DNA from: Phocaeicola dorei
GTDB lineage: Bacteria > Bacteroidota > Bacteroidia > Bacteroidales > Bacteroidaceae
DNA: 64,000 nt
Direction: 5' to 3'
NCBI RefSeq assembly: GCF_013009555.1
Contig: NZ_CP046176.1
Coordinates: 3,565,501 to 3,629,500 of the forward strand
Shown: positions 1 through 8,533 of the stretch, in pieces
Layout: each line of letters opens with the position of its first letter
How positions within the stretch are numbered: the stretch's first letter is position 1
Notes under the pieces: model-generated
The model's input: only the letters and a program-made list of their open reading frames with translations
Told to the model about the DNA's origin: nothing
Databases searched by the model: none
Made by a program: the position numbers and the translations under genes

Positions 1-2
1 TG

Positions 3-581
3 GGAGCTATCAATATGTCTACCTACCCACATACCGTAAAACCCGGACTAGCGGAAAAAGACCAACGTCTCGAATTTTGGGCATGGAATTTCATTGCCGA
101 TCGTGATACCACTCTCAACATTCGCTATCATCGTATGGAAGTCTATGGACTACGTATTTTCCACATCCCTGGAGGCATGCCCACCTATCAGATATATGTT
201 CGCCCCATGAGTCTGACCCGTACCCTGCAATGGCAAAAAGAAGAAAAATCCTCACTTGTACATGCACAGGATCTTAGCAAGATTGAGCAAACAGGTTTAA
301 GCAAACAAGCCAAAGGCGTTTTGCTGGCACCATCGGCTGACAAACTAAAAGCTATCGTTTGGATAGATGGAGAAGAAGTACCTGTTCTGATGAAACAAGA
401 GATAAAAGAGTACTTCGATGCTACCGAATACGGCAATGCCTATCTGCTGACCGTGGATATGCCCAGACACCAGAAAAATATTCTCTCCTACCGAATATTT
501 AAAGTAGAGTTAACTGATTTAGAGAATGGTGACCGTGGAGAAGGGCTTTATTATATGGAAAAAGAGAACTATATAAAATAA
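3..581 (+). CDS. C-terminal part of an unrecognised protein, cut by the window edge
   Basis: The reading frame is open to the left edge: four codons (Gly-Ala-Ile-Asn) precede the first Met at position 15. The visible 188 residues are therefore probably the C-terminal part of a longer protein, not a complete gene. The segment is mixed charged and aromatic, with no membrane segment and no motif I recognise. It ends with TAA at 581, directly before the inverted repeat shared with the convergent tRNA gene. I cannot assign a function. Confidence 0.6.
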   Translation, partial: GAINMSTYPHTVKPGLAEKDQRLEFWAWNFIADRDTTLNIRYHRMEVYGLRIFHIPGGMPTYQIYVRPMSLTRTLQWQKEEKSSLVHAQDLSKIEQTGLSKQAKGVLLAPSADKLKAIVWIDGEEVPVLMKQEIKEYFDATEYGNAYLLTVDMPRHQKNILSYRIFKVELTDLENGDRGEGLYYMEKENYIK

Positions 582-582
582 A

Positions 583-607
583 AAGAAGCGGTATTCTACC
601 GCTTCTT
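583..607 (-). terminator. Intrinsic terminator of the tRNA-Thr gene
   Basis: A perfect inverted repeat has arms of 11 bases (AAGAAGCGGTA and its complement) around a 3-base loop. Read on the minus strand it follows the tRNA 3' end and is continued by a run of T, so it fits a terminator for the tRNA. On the plus strand no T run follows. Confidence 0.75.
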
Positions 608-608
608 G

Positions 609-681
609 AGCCGAAACCGGGACTCGAACCCGGGACCTATTCATTACGAATGAATTGCTCTACCAACTGAGCCATTTCGGC
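609..681 (-). tRNA. tRNA-Thr (anticodon CGT)
   Basis: The reverse complement folds as a standard cloverleaf. The 7-bp acceptor stem is GCCGAAA with TTTCGGC, the D arm is GCTC/GAGC around AGTTGGTA, and the anticodon stem ATTCA/TGAAT carries loop TTCGTAA. The T arm is CCGGG/CCCGG around TTCGAGT. Positions 34-36 of the tRNA read CGT, which decodes ACG (threonine). The CCA end is not encoded, so it would be added after transcription. Confidence 0.95.
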
Positions 682-814
682 AACTGTTTTTTCTGCAATA
701 TCGGGTGCTTTTCTGAAAAAGCGTTGCAAATATATATCTTTCTTTCGAAATAAAGAAACTAAAAGCGGATAATTTTTCAGTTATCCGATTTTGTTATGTC
801 AATTGATGCCGGAT

Positions 815-943
815 TTATTGGTAGGCTTCTTCATGTATCCCTTTCATGGCCCATCCGCTTGGTTCGTTTATGTTCTTGAAAGCGGTATCCCACGTAAGAG
901 CTTCAACGGTAGAATTGTTTTCTTTTATGTAAAGATTATAACA
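815..943 (-). pseudogene. Possible C-terminal remnant of an unknown protein
   Basis: Between the tRNA and the helicase (682-1042) the only coding-like stretch is a 42-codon minus-strand frame. It ends at TAA 815-817 and has no start codon before an upstream in-frame stop at 944-946. Its last residues (around WDTAFKNINEPSGWAMKG) read like natural protein, but I do not recognise the family. It may be a decayed gene end or chance. The rest of this gap shows nothing I can support. Confidence 0.22.
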
Positions 944-1042
944 TCAAGGCGTAAAAACTATTTTACACTAATTGCTCTCCTCATCAAATACCCGTGATAT
1001 ACTGAAATTTACCCACTCCATACCCAAACAATTCAATATCCG

Positions 1043-3355
1043 TCAAAGTTTGATGGTCTTTACCTTACCCGGAATGATGGTCAGATGCACCGTTCCATCC
1101 TTTTCTATCTCCACCTTCTGATATCTGGCCTCCACCACCACTTTTCCATCCAGCGCCATCACCCCCCACTGGCAGGCATTCCCTTCAAAAGCACAATAAC
1201 CGCCTACAGGAATACAGATATTCCGGTAACAAGGAGGCACTACGATACGATCTCCCCATTTCAGCCCCCACTTCATCCCCATCCGGAAAGGAAGGACATC
1301 TTTTATTTCCTCCAGCCTCTTCCGCCTTTTCTCTTCCTCATTCTGTTGCCGTTCCCGCTGTACGCTCTCCGCACGCCGCCCGGCTTCCTTCCTCAGACCT
1401 TCCACCACGGAGGCAAAATCCGCTTCGCCCGCCTTAGGAGCATTACAAGCTATATACCGCTTCCCCTTTCCTTTCTCCACATGATAATAGCTTCCTTCCC
1501 CGTCCATCACCACAATGCTCCGATCCGCCAAACAACCACAACACCAGTACACCTCTTCATCATCCCCTTCCAGCACGCAGGCGAAGACATCAAATATAGC
1601 AGACCACACAGGATCAACTAGCCGGCAAGACTTCGGAACACGGTAATCCGGTATCTTCAAGTAGAAACCATAAAAACAAAGACTGTCTTTGTGCAAACCA
1701 TGCATAGAGGTATACGCCTTCCGCGTGCGGCTATGGAAAGTCTCCCCCACCCGCAGCAACTCTATGCCGCCGTATGAAAAAACCACCGGCCTCTCCTGAT
1801 AAGTTCTGTTTGTCTTCAAATCGGTATAACAGTCACTCCCATCCTCTTTGGTGACAGAAAGAAGTTCTCCCTTCAGGAATCTCAATCTCCGGCAACAGCC
1901 TGTCACCACCATGAGGACTCCGGACTTATCCACCACCCCTGTCCGGCCATCTTTAAAACGGACAGCAGCCCGGTTTGCACAAATATCAAATACTTCCCGG
2001 TATTGAGGAATCACTGTGATTTTGTTCCCGCACCTCAAGCCCCACAAACCACTCTGCCGGTCATGACAGGCTTTCAAGGCCGTCCGTTGCTCCCCACCGG
2101 CCGGACCGTCCTCTCCCAGACGAACCAAGTCCCCGTTCCGGACAGCATCCAGCAGACAGTTGTGTGTCATCACAATTTCCAGTCCTTCATTCCGTTTGCT
2201 ATCTTCCGATAGCGAACAAGACACAGACAGCCCGTTGTTCTCCATCCGTGTCCGGGGCTGAACATTTCCTGCCATCCGTCCTTCGAACATCGCCTCCCAG
2301 TCACGGTCACGGACAGGCAGACCGAATATCCGGTGCAATCCCACATTATCTATCAGCACACATGATTCCTTATTATCCGACTTCCGCAGCCCCCGGCCCA
2401 CCTGTTGCAGGTATTTCGCCAACGAAAGCGTGGGACGTGCCAGCTGCACGAACTCCACATCGGGACAGTCAAAACCTTCGGAAAAAATATCCACATTGAC
2501 CAACACGCTGATCTTTCCCCGCCTGAAATCCTCTACCAGTTCCTTGCGTTCCAGAGCGGGGGTCCTGCTGTCGATAGCAACAGACTCCACGCCATGCAGG
2601 CTGTAATAAGCCGCAATCTGTCGGGCGTGTGCGATGCTCACGGCATAGACTATCCCTTTCTTCCCGGCGGCATATCGACGGACGCTCTCATACAATTGGC
2701 GGATACCGGTCTCCCGGTTCAGCACCGCATTCATTTCCTTCACCTGATAATCCCCGTCCGCACCCCGCTTCTTCAACGAGTCAACCAGCCGCTGTTCCCT
2801 GCTGTTCGCACGGATGGACACATAGTCAAAGGACGACAACCAGCCCTTTCCGATGAATTCCGCAATACTCCATGAGGTAATCAGGGTATCAAACAAATCC
2901 GTGAATCCCTTGCGGTTCAGCCGGCAGGGAGTAGCAGTCATGCCCAGTTTCCTCGCCTCCGGATATCTCTTCCAAAGCTCCCGGTAGGTTTCCGCCAGGG
3001 CATGATGCGCCTCGTCAATGACGATCAAATCCGGCTGTCCGTCCATAATCTTCCGGTTTCGTGACAACCACTGGATAGACATCACCCTCACACTTCCGTC
3101 CTCCCTCCACATTCCATAACGGGAAACCGTCTCCTCTATCTGCTCCACCAGTTCCCGACGATGCGCCACAATCCATACCCGGGTACCAGAACCACACAAG
3201 AACTCCCTTACTATGGCAGACAGCAGGTGTGTCTTTCCCGTGCCTGTAGGCATCTGTACCATCACACTCCGGTGAAGCTCCCACTCTTCAAAGAGCCTGA
3301 GCTTCATCTCCTGCTGGTAGTCACGAAGACAATCGTTCTTGCTCTTGCAATACAT
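1043..3355 (-). CDS. DEAD/DEAH-box helicase with C-terminal WG repeats
   Basis: A superfamily 2 helicase related to the ResIII/type III restriction helicase group. Counted from a Met 16 codons further upstream (3403), the Walker A motif PTGTGKT lies near residue 52, DEAH near 130 and the TAT motif III near 156. A QQVGRGLR motif VI ends the second RecA-like domain. The C-terminal half carries degenerate WG-type repeats (WGLRCG, KWGLKWGD, CQWGVMALDGK), usually binding modules. I start at 3355 because the extra 16 residues are hydrophobic and unlike helicase N termini; the longer start cannot be excluded. The gene stands alone and is visibly GC-richer than its surroundings. It may act in nucleic-acid remodelling or defence; its exact role is unknown. 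Confidence 0.8.
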   Translation of the reverse strand: MYCKSKNDCLRDYQQEMKLRLFEEWELHRSVMVQMPTGTGKTHLLSAIVREFLCGSGTRVWIVAHRRELVEQIEETVSRYGMWREDGSVRVMSIQWLSRNRKIMDGQPDLIVIDEAHHALAETYRELWKRYPEARKLGMTATPCRLNRKGFTDLFDTLITSWSIAEFIGKGWLSSFDYVSIRANSREQRLVDSLKKRGADGDYQVKEMNAVLNRETGIRQLYESVRRYAAGKKGIVYAVSIAHARQIAAYYSLHGVESVAIDSRTPALERKELVEDFRRGKISVLVNVDIFSEGFDCPDVEFVQLARPTLSLAKYLQQVGRGLRKSDNKESCVLIDNVGLHRIFGLPVRDRDWEAMFEGRMAGNVQPRTRMENNGLSVSCSLSEDSKRNEGLEIVMTHNCLLDAVRNGDLVRLGEDGPAGGEQRTALKACHDRQSGLWGLRCGNKITVIPQYREVFDICANRAAVRFKDGRTGVVDKSGVLMVVTGCCRRLRFLKGELLSVTKEDGSDCYTDLKTNRTYQERPVVFSYGGIELLRVGETFHSRTRKAYTSMHGLHKDSLCFYGFYLKIPDYRVPKSCRLVDPVWSAIFDVFACVLEGDDEEVYWCCGCLADRSIVVMDGEGSYYHVEKGKGKRYIACNAPKAGEADFASVVEGLRKEAGRRAESVQRERQQNEEEKRRKRLEEIKDVLPFRMGMKWGLKWGDRIVVPPCYRNICIPVGGYCAFEGNACQWGVMALDGKVVVEARYQKVEIEKDGTVHLTIIPGKVKTIKL

Positions 3356-3508
3356 TATACGGATGCCAGTCGCTACCGACAACAAAAACAAGGAAGGCCG
3401 CATACGTTATCGCATACAGCCTATAGTAAATATTCTATCTTTATAAATTTATTTTATCAGCGGTTATGAACTGTTCCTCCACCGAATTCAGACAGGACCT
3501 ATTATTGT

Positions 3509-3628
3509 CTATCCCTCTATAATCCAATCACTCAAAGTGTGACTTTCCGAGTCAAAGTTTATCCCCACCTTCACTACGGGAAGTCCGCAAAACGGAAAAG
3601 AATAAAGGTAACGAACGGTAACCGTCAT
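3509..3628 (-). pseudogene. 39-codon small ORF or C-terminal gene remnant
   Basis: In the gap between the helicase and the HEPN gene (3356-3841) a minus-strand frame runs from ATG 3626-3628 to TAG 3509-3511. Its translation ends FDSESHTLSDWIIEG and has a natural protein look, with an amphipathic end. In-frame codons continue a little upstream of the ATG before a stop. It could be a small gene upstream of the helicase or the surviving tail of a lost gene. I see no other gene in this gap. Confidence 0.28.
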
Positions 3629-3841
3629 ATTATAAGTATCCAACCCCTATGGCAATAGTCCTTATCTCCTGTATTCACTGGGGTTTGGGATGTATCGTAA
3701 GATTGAATTGTAAATATTTGATTTTAGCCACTGAAAAGTGCCTAAAAAACATTTGAGCTAATAATTTAAGCGATTTCTCAACGATTGGCCCATGCCAATC
3801 CGATATTATGAAGAAGGGTAAGATTAACAAAATGAAACATA

Positions 3842-4244
3842 CTATTCCACCAACGATAATAAACTTTTCATCTTTTTGATTAAAAGTTCAGTTCGGTTAA
3901 AAAGAGGTTTTACATCTTCTTCAGCCCAATCGAACATGTCATCATAATCACCGGCATGACGCATATTCTGTAAACGAGAGACCAAACGCATCTCATCTTT
4001 GTCCAACCCCTTTAGTTGCAAATTCCTGCCCCAACAAACAAATTACACCGCTATGGGTCTTAGATGTAAAACCTTTATCTATCAATAATGCGGAAGCCAT
4101 GTGGAAGACAGCATAATACAAACGATTTGCAACCAAATTCCAATGATTCATGGTAGCATTGTCCGAAGCTTCAATAAAAACGCTATCAGCCTTTTGAACA
4201 CGGTAAGCAATAATAGATTTCTTTTCTTCTATACTTAGTGGCAT
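3842..4244 (-). pseudogene. HEPN-domain protein (HEPN/MNT toxin), frameshifted
   Basis: The first 83 codons from ATG 4244 encode the N-terminal half of a HEPN protein (NHWNLVANRLYYAVFHMASALL). A TGA at 3993-3995 interrupts the frame. Shifting frame by one base at the G4 run (plus-strand C run 4007-4010) restores about 54 more residues to TAG 3842-3844, including RLQNMRHAGDYDDMFDW. This tail carries the Arg-x5-His motif typical of HEPN ribonucleases, so the frameshift removes the likely active site. Restored length is about 133 residues, normal for the family. The gene overlaps the upstream MNT gene by 10 bp, the classic pair arrangement. A sequencing error in the G run is the alternative explanation. 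Confidence 0.8.
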
Positions 4245-4555
4245 AATTCAATTCCCTCCTGTTCTACATTCTTATAAAAAAGAGTGAAACTCCGTCTTTG
4301 CCAATCTGTATAAGTATATATCAATGGATTGATATCCGCACCGATTTTCCAACCTAATTCAACCAGTGGATAAGCTACACGGTCAAAATCTTCATTATAT
4401 ATGCGAGATTTGTCCAATAAAATAAGAATATCCCAATCGGACTCATGATGTGCATCCCCACGAGCCTGAGAACCGAATAAAATGACACGACTCCCTGAAG
4501 GCATCACCTGACGAGCCGTTTCACGAATGGAATGGATAATCTCATTTTTTTGCAT
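4235..4555 (-). CDS. MNT-domain nucleotidyltransferase (antitoxin of HEPN/MNT pair)
   Basis: A 106-residue minimal nucleotidyltransferase. It shows the pol-beta fold signature GSQARGD followed by SDWDI, that is GSx10DxD, around residues 28-42. In characterised HEPN/MNT systems this protein neutralises the HEPN ribonuclease, in some cases by nucleotidylating it. The gene is complete, and its stop region overlaps the HEPN start, implying translational coupling. Because the partner HEPN frame is broken, the antitoxin may now be an orphan. About 90 bp separate its start from the IS66 end at 4646. Confidence 0.85.
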   Translation of the reverse strand: MQKNEIIHSIRETARQVMPSGSRVILFGSQARGDAHHESDWDILILLDKSRIYNEDFDRVAYPLVELGWKIGADINPLIYTYTDWQRRSFTLFYKNVEQEGIELCH

Positions 4556-4645
4556 AATGGTATTAGCTTAATATATTGTATGACAAAGAAACAAATTATA
4601 TTCCGCTTATCCAATAATGAAGCAATTATATTTTAGTTTTTTTAT

Positions 4646-4665
4646 GTAAGCACTCAATTTAGGGC
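4646..4665 (+). repeat. IS66 left terminal inverted repeat
   Basis: GTAAGCACTCAATTTAGGGC pairs in inverted orientation with the right end, matching at 14 of 20 positions. It lies beyond the 3' end of tnpC. Confidence 0.75.
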
Positions 4666-4706
4666 ATACCCCTTCGAAAGGGCACTTTTCAGTGCCCTAA
4701 ACTGAG
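4653..4706. repeat. Subterminal hairpin of the IS66 left end
   Basis: Two 14-base arms (4653-4666 and 4693-4706) match at 13 of 14 positions in inverted orientation. Inside lies a second small palindrome at 4679-4698 (AGGGCAC, TTTTCA, GTGCCCT). The structure sits between the IS tip and the end of tnpC. It could act as a terminator or help shield the transposase gene from outside transcription. Confidence 0.6.
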
Positions 4707-4733
4707 TTTTGTTAATTAATTAGTCTTGTGAAT

Positions 4734-6526
4734 TTAACATTGGCTTGTAGCCAAAGTGATTTTGTCAGGAACCATGTTAACATAATCCCTGCACCCGTTA
4801 AAGATATTTTTGAAAAAAGTTCCGATGAAGTTCCAGATAGAACTGCCATGAAGCTTTACCGTTCCAATCACACTGTGATAGGTTGCCGCCATCTCAGCAC
4901 CAGCATCACTACCATAATGAAGTGAATTGTTGCGTTGAGTAGTCAGCTTTCGAATGGTTCGCTCAGCCAGGTTGTTGTCTATTGGTAATTCACCATCATC
5001 CAAGTAAGCAAAGATCTCTTTCCAGAACCGGTTCAGATAATTGAGAGCTTCTTATAATACTGACTTCTAAATTCTGAATCCTTTGTCAGTTCACTATCTA
5101 ACAAGCTGCGCAACTCTATCAGAAGTTCCTTCGTTGCCAGGCTTTGCCTTTCTTGAAACCTTTCTTTTGGAGTTAATCCGGCATCATCGTATTTACGATC
5201 CCTCATAAAGAACTCCTTTAAAATTTCGGAAAAGCGTTCTGCATTCGGTTCACTACCCTGATTGGAAGCCTTGACAAACTTGTTCTTGGCATGTGACATA
5301 CAAACTTGGTGTACAGTATCTTTAAACCGGCCTGATTTCAGCTCATTGCCGATAAATACATAAGCATTGTATCCGTCGGACATAATACTCTTCAATTCTG
5401 CATCGCCCAAAAAGTCTGTTAGTACATCACGACCACGCGAGCCATTCTCATAGAAGAAAATGGCTGTTTTCTGAGCCTTGTTGACCAGAACCCAAATGTA
5501 GCACTTCTTATAGTGATCGTATTTGCGCACTTTACACCAGGTCTCATCGCAGTTCACTATCGAATCTTTTTCCAAAGCTATAGACTTCAATACACAAACC
5601 AGTTCGTCCAGGTATGTCTTACCTTTCTTAAGCCAGTTGCGCAACGTGTTTTTAGAAATGGTCATGCCCATATCTGTCAGCCATTGGTGAAGAAGACCAA
5701 AAGTCACATTCTTTACATAAACTTCATAGGCAATAGCCTGCAGAAATTCAGGAGCAGCCTTAGTACCTTCAAAACTGGTTACTACCTCAGGATGACCCTC
5801 GGAAGGGAAATAACCCCACTTGGGCTTTTTACCAGGCTCTGCATAATGAACCATCTCGAAGCATTCTTCCATCAAGAAAGTACGAAAACTGAATACCCGT
5901 ACCATTCTTCTTTCAATGATGCGACCGGGAAACTTTGTCAAATCGGAAGGATGCTCTATCGCCTCTCCAACTACTCCCATCCTTTTATAACCGTCAGGGC
6001 GATTGGATAAATCACGCTCTTTCTTGGAAGACTCTTTTACCTCTTGAGATGGAGCATGACCAACCGAATCCGTACGAAGCGTATCATCGGTTCCATCATA
6101 ATCATCTTTCTCCTTCCAGCGGTCTGAATCACTTGTTTTAGCTTTAGATTGTATCTTTTGACGTCTATCACCAAAACGTTCCTGATGGGCATAATCAAGT
6201 CTTTCCTGAAGTGATTTAATCTTACGTTCAGCCGATTTGCGAAGTTTATGCTCTTCCGATAACCGATTCTCAAGGTCAGCATGTTTCGATTCCATAGAGG
6301 ACACCTGAGCCTTCAGATCTTTCATCTGAGCCATAAAATCCTCCAAAACAAGCTTCATGGCATCACTTGTCAACCTTAAATCCTGATTCTGTTCGGCAAG
6401 GTATTGTATGTACCGCTCTTTCTGATCCTCTGCCATACCTGCACTATAATTTATAGGGTTGCGTGAGTAGGTTTCCCTACTCAACAACTCTCGTTTTGTT
6501 GTAATTATATCTTGCAGATCGATCAT
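4734..6526 (-). pseudogene. tnpC: IS66 transposase TnpC, frameshifted
   Basis: The first 497 codons contain the N-terminal coiled coil (about 45-115), the linker, and a DDE core with Asp327 (VNCDETW) and Asp384 (IMSDGYNAY). The frame then ends at TGA near 5033. Restoring one A near 5050-5053 continues the protein through YYKEALNYLNRFWKEIF into the second frame (DDGELPIDNNLAERTIR), which carries the catalytic Glu and runs to 4734. The break therefore cuts the third DDE residue away from the first two. A programmed frameshift is not usual at this site in IS66, so this copy looks inactive unless the base is a sequencing error. Confidence 0.85.
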
Positions 6527-6598
6527 ACTTAAACATTTGATTTACAACATTAAAGGTAATAAAATAATCGCAAAACCGCAAGTGGATAAATAGATTGA

Positions 6599-6934
6599 TT
6601 ATCTGATTTGTAATGTTTTAACTATAGGATTCTCAAGAATCAAAACCACGTCCTTCCAGGCAATCCGATAAACAGTATCTGCCCCGTTCCGCTCCACCTT
6701 CATGAACTGATAGCCTGCCACAAACTTCTTTTCGAACAGACTATATGAACGATTATCAAATGAAAACATACGGACTATTCTGCGATTGCGAGACATGACT
6801 ATAAAGACGTCTCCATCATTGGGCTCACGGTGAAGCCGTTCACGAATGACAGACAGCACACGGCTGTGTTTACAACGCATATCGGTAAAATCACGGACAT
6901 AATAAAAATGATTCAGACCGGTAACACTCAACAT
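6599..6934 (-). CDS. tnpB: IS66 accessory protein TnpB
   Basis: A 111-residue IS66 Orf2-like protein with the family PNDGDVFIVMSRNRRIVRMF stretch near residues 38-57. Family members are needed for efficient IS66 transposition but have no settled biochemical role. The start overlaps the end of tnpA by 7 bp, which suggests translational coupling. The gene is intact although the downstream transposase is not. Confidence 0.85.
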   Translation of the reverse strand: MLSVTGLNHFYYVRDFTDMRCKHSRVLSVIRERLHREPNDGDVFIVMSRNRRIVRMFSFDNRSYSLFEKKFVAGYQFMKVERNGADTVYRIAWKDVVLILENPIVKTLQIR

Positions 6935-7290
6935 AACCCCTCCAGTTTCTCTACCATACGAACCAAATCCGGGTAGCTTAAATTCTTTTGGGACAAATGC
7001 AAGCCATTGCTGATACGAATCTCAACCCAAATACGAACAGGGTGATCAGTTCTGCCTGGTGATACCGGTTGAGGTTGATCAATGGCACTGGATTTTTCCT
7101 CATGACCGATTACAGGAGCACCATCAACCTGGACTTCAACTACTTTTTTCCGGGTATCCCTGTACCATTTCTGAAAGATGTTATAAGGAACTTTGTTCTT
7201 AACACAAAACGATTGGAGAGATTCTCCATGAGGCAAAGCCTCGGTCTGGTATTGAAAGTAAAATCTTTCAAGATCTTCACTGCTATACAT
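6928..7290 (-). CDS. tnpA: IS66 accessory protein TnpA
   Basis: IS66 Orf1-like protein with a helix-turn-helix-like N-terminal half (SLQSFCVKNKVPYNIFQKWY), consistent with DNA binding. I start at the Met encoded at 7290 (MYSSEDLERFYFQY), giving 120 residues. A further in-frame Met at 7332 would add 14 residues and leave only 26 bp to the IS tip. It is the first gene of the element and overlaps tnpB by 7 bp. Confidence 0.75.
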   Translation of the reverse strand: MYSSEDLERFYFQYQTEALPHGESLQSFCVKNKVPYNIFQKWYRDTRKKVVEVQVDGAPVIGHEEKSSAIDQPQPVSPGRTDHPVRIWVEIRISNGLHLSQKNLSYPDLVRMVEKLEGLC

Positions 7291-7338
7291 AAATTCTAAA
7301 ATTTTTGTTCGCAGCGAAGATAGAGGTTTCAATTATGA

Positions 7339-7358
7339 GCCAATTTTTGACTGCTTAC
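7339..7358 (-). repeat. IS66 right terminal inverted repeat
   Basis: Read on the minus strand it is GTAAGCAGTCAAAAATTGGC, matching the left end in inverted orientation. It lies 21 bp from the stop codon of the yjbH-like gene, so the IS landed just behind the capsule locus. Confidence 0.75.
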
Positions 7359-7379
7359 CTAATAGAATAATTTATTTTA

Positions 7380-8261
7380 TCATTTCAGATGAATCTTGAA
7401 ATAAATGCCGCCGGAGAAGTATTTGCAACGGTTCAATTCTATTACAGCGTTGATGTAGTCTTTCCAAAAGCTGTATTCCATACCTACATTCATTTGATAT
7501 TTCGGTCCATTGGGATTGAATGTCAAGTCCTCTTTCACATCTGTATAACCAGGAACAACCTCAGCCATTAAATTGACACCATTAACAGCTTTTCTTATCC
7601 ATGAATCATTCTCTTTCAAATGGAAACAAAAGTTCACGCCCATAGCAGGATTATTCAGTTTATTGTCGAAACGGTTGCTGTATATCCACGATATGTGCGC
7701 ACCTAACGTACCTATATTATCAAAATTGACATGTTTGGTTATTGCCAGATAATAACGATTCCAAAAGCCATTACCATAGTCTTGATTCTGCTGATTGGAT
7801 AGGGAACCACCATTCGCCGAATCACCTATCGCATCATTGGCACCTATCACCACTTGAGGCGTCCATGGTTTCCACCAATCTTCCTTCCACACCCGTAAGC
7901 GAAAATGAAAAGAACGGTCCTGATTGGTGAACTTGCTATACGTAGATGGCACCCAATAGCCGGAGTTATTGCCATAATCCGTAGGAACTGCCTTATGACC
8001 AGTACACAGATATCCGGCTTCCAGCCAAGGAAAAATAGTTATATTGATATAATAGTTCCATGTATCATACCACCAACGGGGTACTGTAGCATGATGATTC
8101 AGCCAGTTACCACCTACCATAAAAGTCTTGTCACGCTGCATGTCGGCAGTAGGAAGATTCATCAATCCCGTCGTGCCATAATTTATTTGAGCCGTTGCCC
8201 CCTGTACTATCCACAAAAACAAACCGGCAAGACAACATCTTCCTATTTTCATATTCCTCAT
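7380..8261 (-). CDS. YjbH-family outer-membrane protein of the polysaccharide locus
   Basis: A 293-residue secreted protein. A signal peptide ends near residue 24 (IVQGATAQ). It is followed by the YjbH opening (INYGTTGLMNLPTADMQRDK) and alternating aromatic-rich beta strands typical of an outer-membrane barrel. YjbH proteins in Proteobacteria belong to an exopolysaccharide secretion operon; here it is the last gene of the minus-strand locus. It overlaps the preceding small membrane gene by 4 bp, so it is probably cotranscribed. A role in polysaccharide export or surface anchoring is inferred from family and position. Confidence 0.7.
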   Translation of the reverse strand: MRNMKIGRCCLAGLFLWIVQGATAQINYGTTGLMNLPTADMQRDKTFMVGGNWLNHHATVPRWWYDTWNYYINITIFPWLEAGYLCTGHKAVPTDYGNNSGYWVPSTYSKFTNQDRSFHFRLRVWKEDWWKPWTPQVVIGANDAIGDSANGGSLSNQQNQDYGNGFWNRYYLAITKHVNFDNIGTLGAHISWIYSNRFDNKLNNPAMGVNFCFHLKENDSWIRKAVNGVNLMAEVVPGYTDVKEDLTFNPNGPKYQMNVGMEYSFWKDYINAVIELNRCKYFSGGIYFKIHLK

Positions 8262-8533
8262 TCTTCGAACTTATTTTTTAACCGATACCGCTTCCACTTC
8301 TTTTTCTCTTCATGTTTCATCATCATCAACATCAATTTTACGTCCATAAAAAGAAAGTAAGTGCTACCCACCATCAATGGCAGCCACCAACCATATTCCT
8401 GCCAGACAGGCATCTCGTTTACCGCATAGTATACTCCTGCCACCCCCAGCCAAAACAGCAGGGTAAGGGCCAGCATACGTTTCCATATCAGTTTTACTGC
8501 AAAATGATAAAGGCGGAAAGAAGGAACAATCAT
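8258..8533 (-). CDS. Small two-helix membrane protein of the capsule locus
   Basis: A 91-residue protein with two hydrophobic segments (about 19-37 and 49-68) and a strongly basic tail (KHEEKKKWKRYRLKNK). I do not recognise a family. It is joined by 4-bp start-stop overlaps to both the WecA-like gene before it and the yjbH-like gene after it. Translational coupling and a role in the same membrane machinery are therefore likely, but unproven. Confidence 0.65.
   Translation of the reverse strand: MIVPSFRLYHFAVKLIWKRMLALTLLFWLGVAGVYYAVNEMPVWQEYGWWLPLMVGSTYFLFMDVKLMLMMMKHEEKKKWKRYRLKNKFEE

Larger units (their letters stand above)
4646..7358 (-). mobile_element. IS66-family insertion sequence
   Basis: About 2.7 kb holds the three-gene IS66 set on the minus strand: tnpA, tnpB and tnpC. 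It is bounded by imperfect terminal inverted repeats, both starting GTAAGCA. The left end is at 4646-4665 and the right end at 7339-7358, matching at 14 of 20 positions. IS66 elements normally make 8-bp target duplications. The flanks here (TTTTTTAT on the left, CTAATAGA on the right) do not match, so either the ends were rearranged after insertion or the boundary is slightly different. The transposase gene is frameshifted, so this copy is probably not autonomous. Confidence 0.88.

Noticed and set aside
791..997. 68-codon plus-strand frame after the tRNA
   Set aside because: No protein-like pattern; a better, though weak, coding signal lies on the opposite strand (815-943).
4728..4925. 65-codon plus-strand frame at the IS66 end
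   Set aside because: It is antisense to the C-terminal part of tnpC, whose frame carries the conserved transposase motifs.
5513..6010. 165-codon plus-strand frame inside the IS
   Set aside because: Antisense shadow of tnpC with no recognisable motif.
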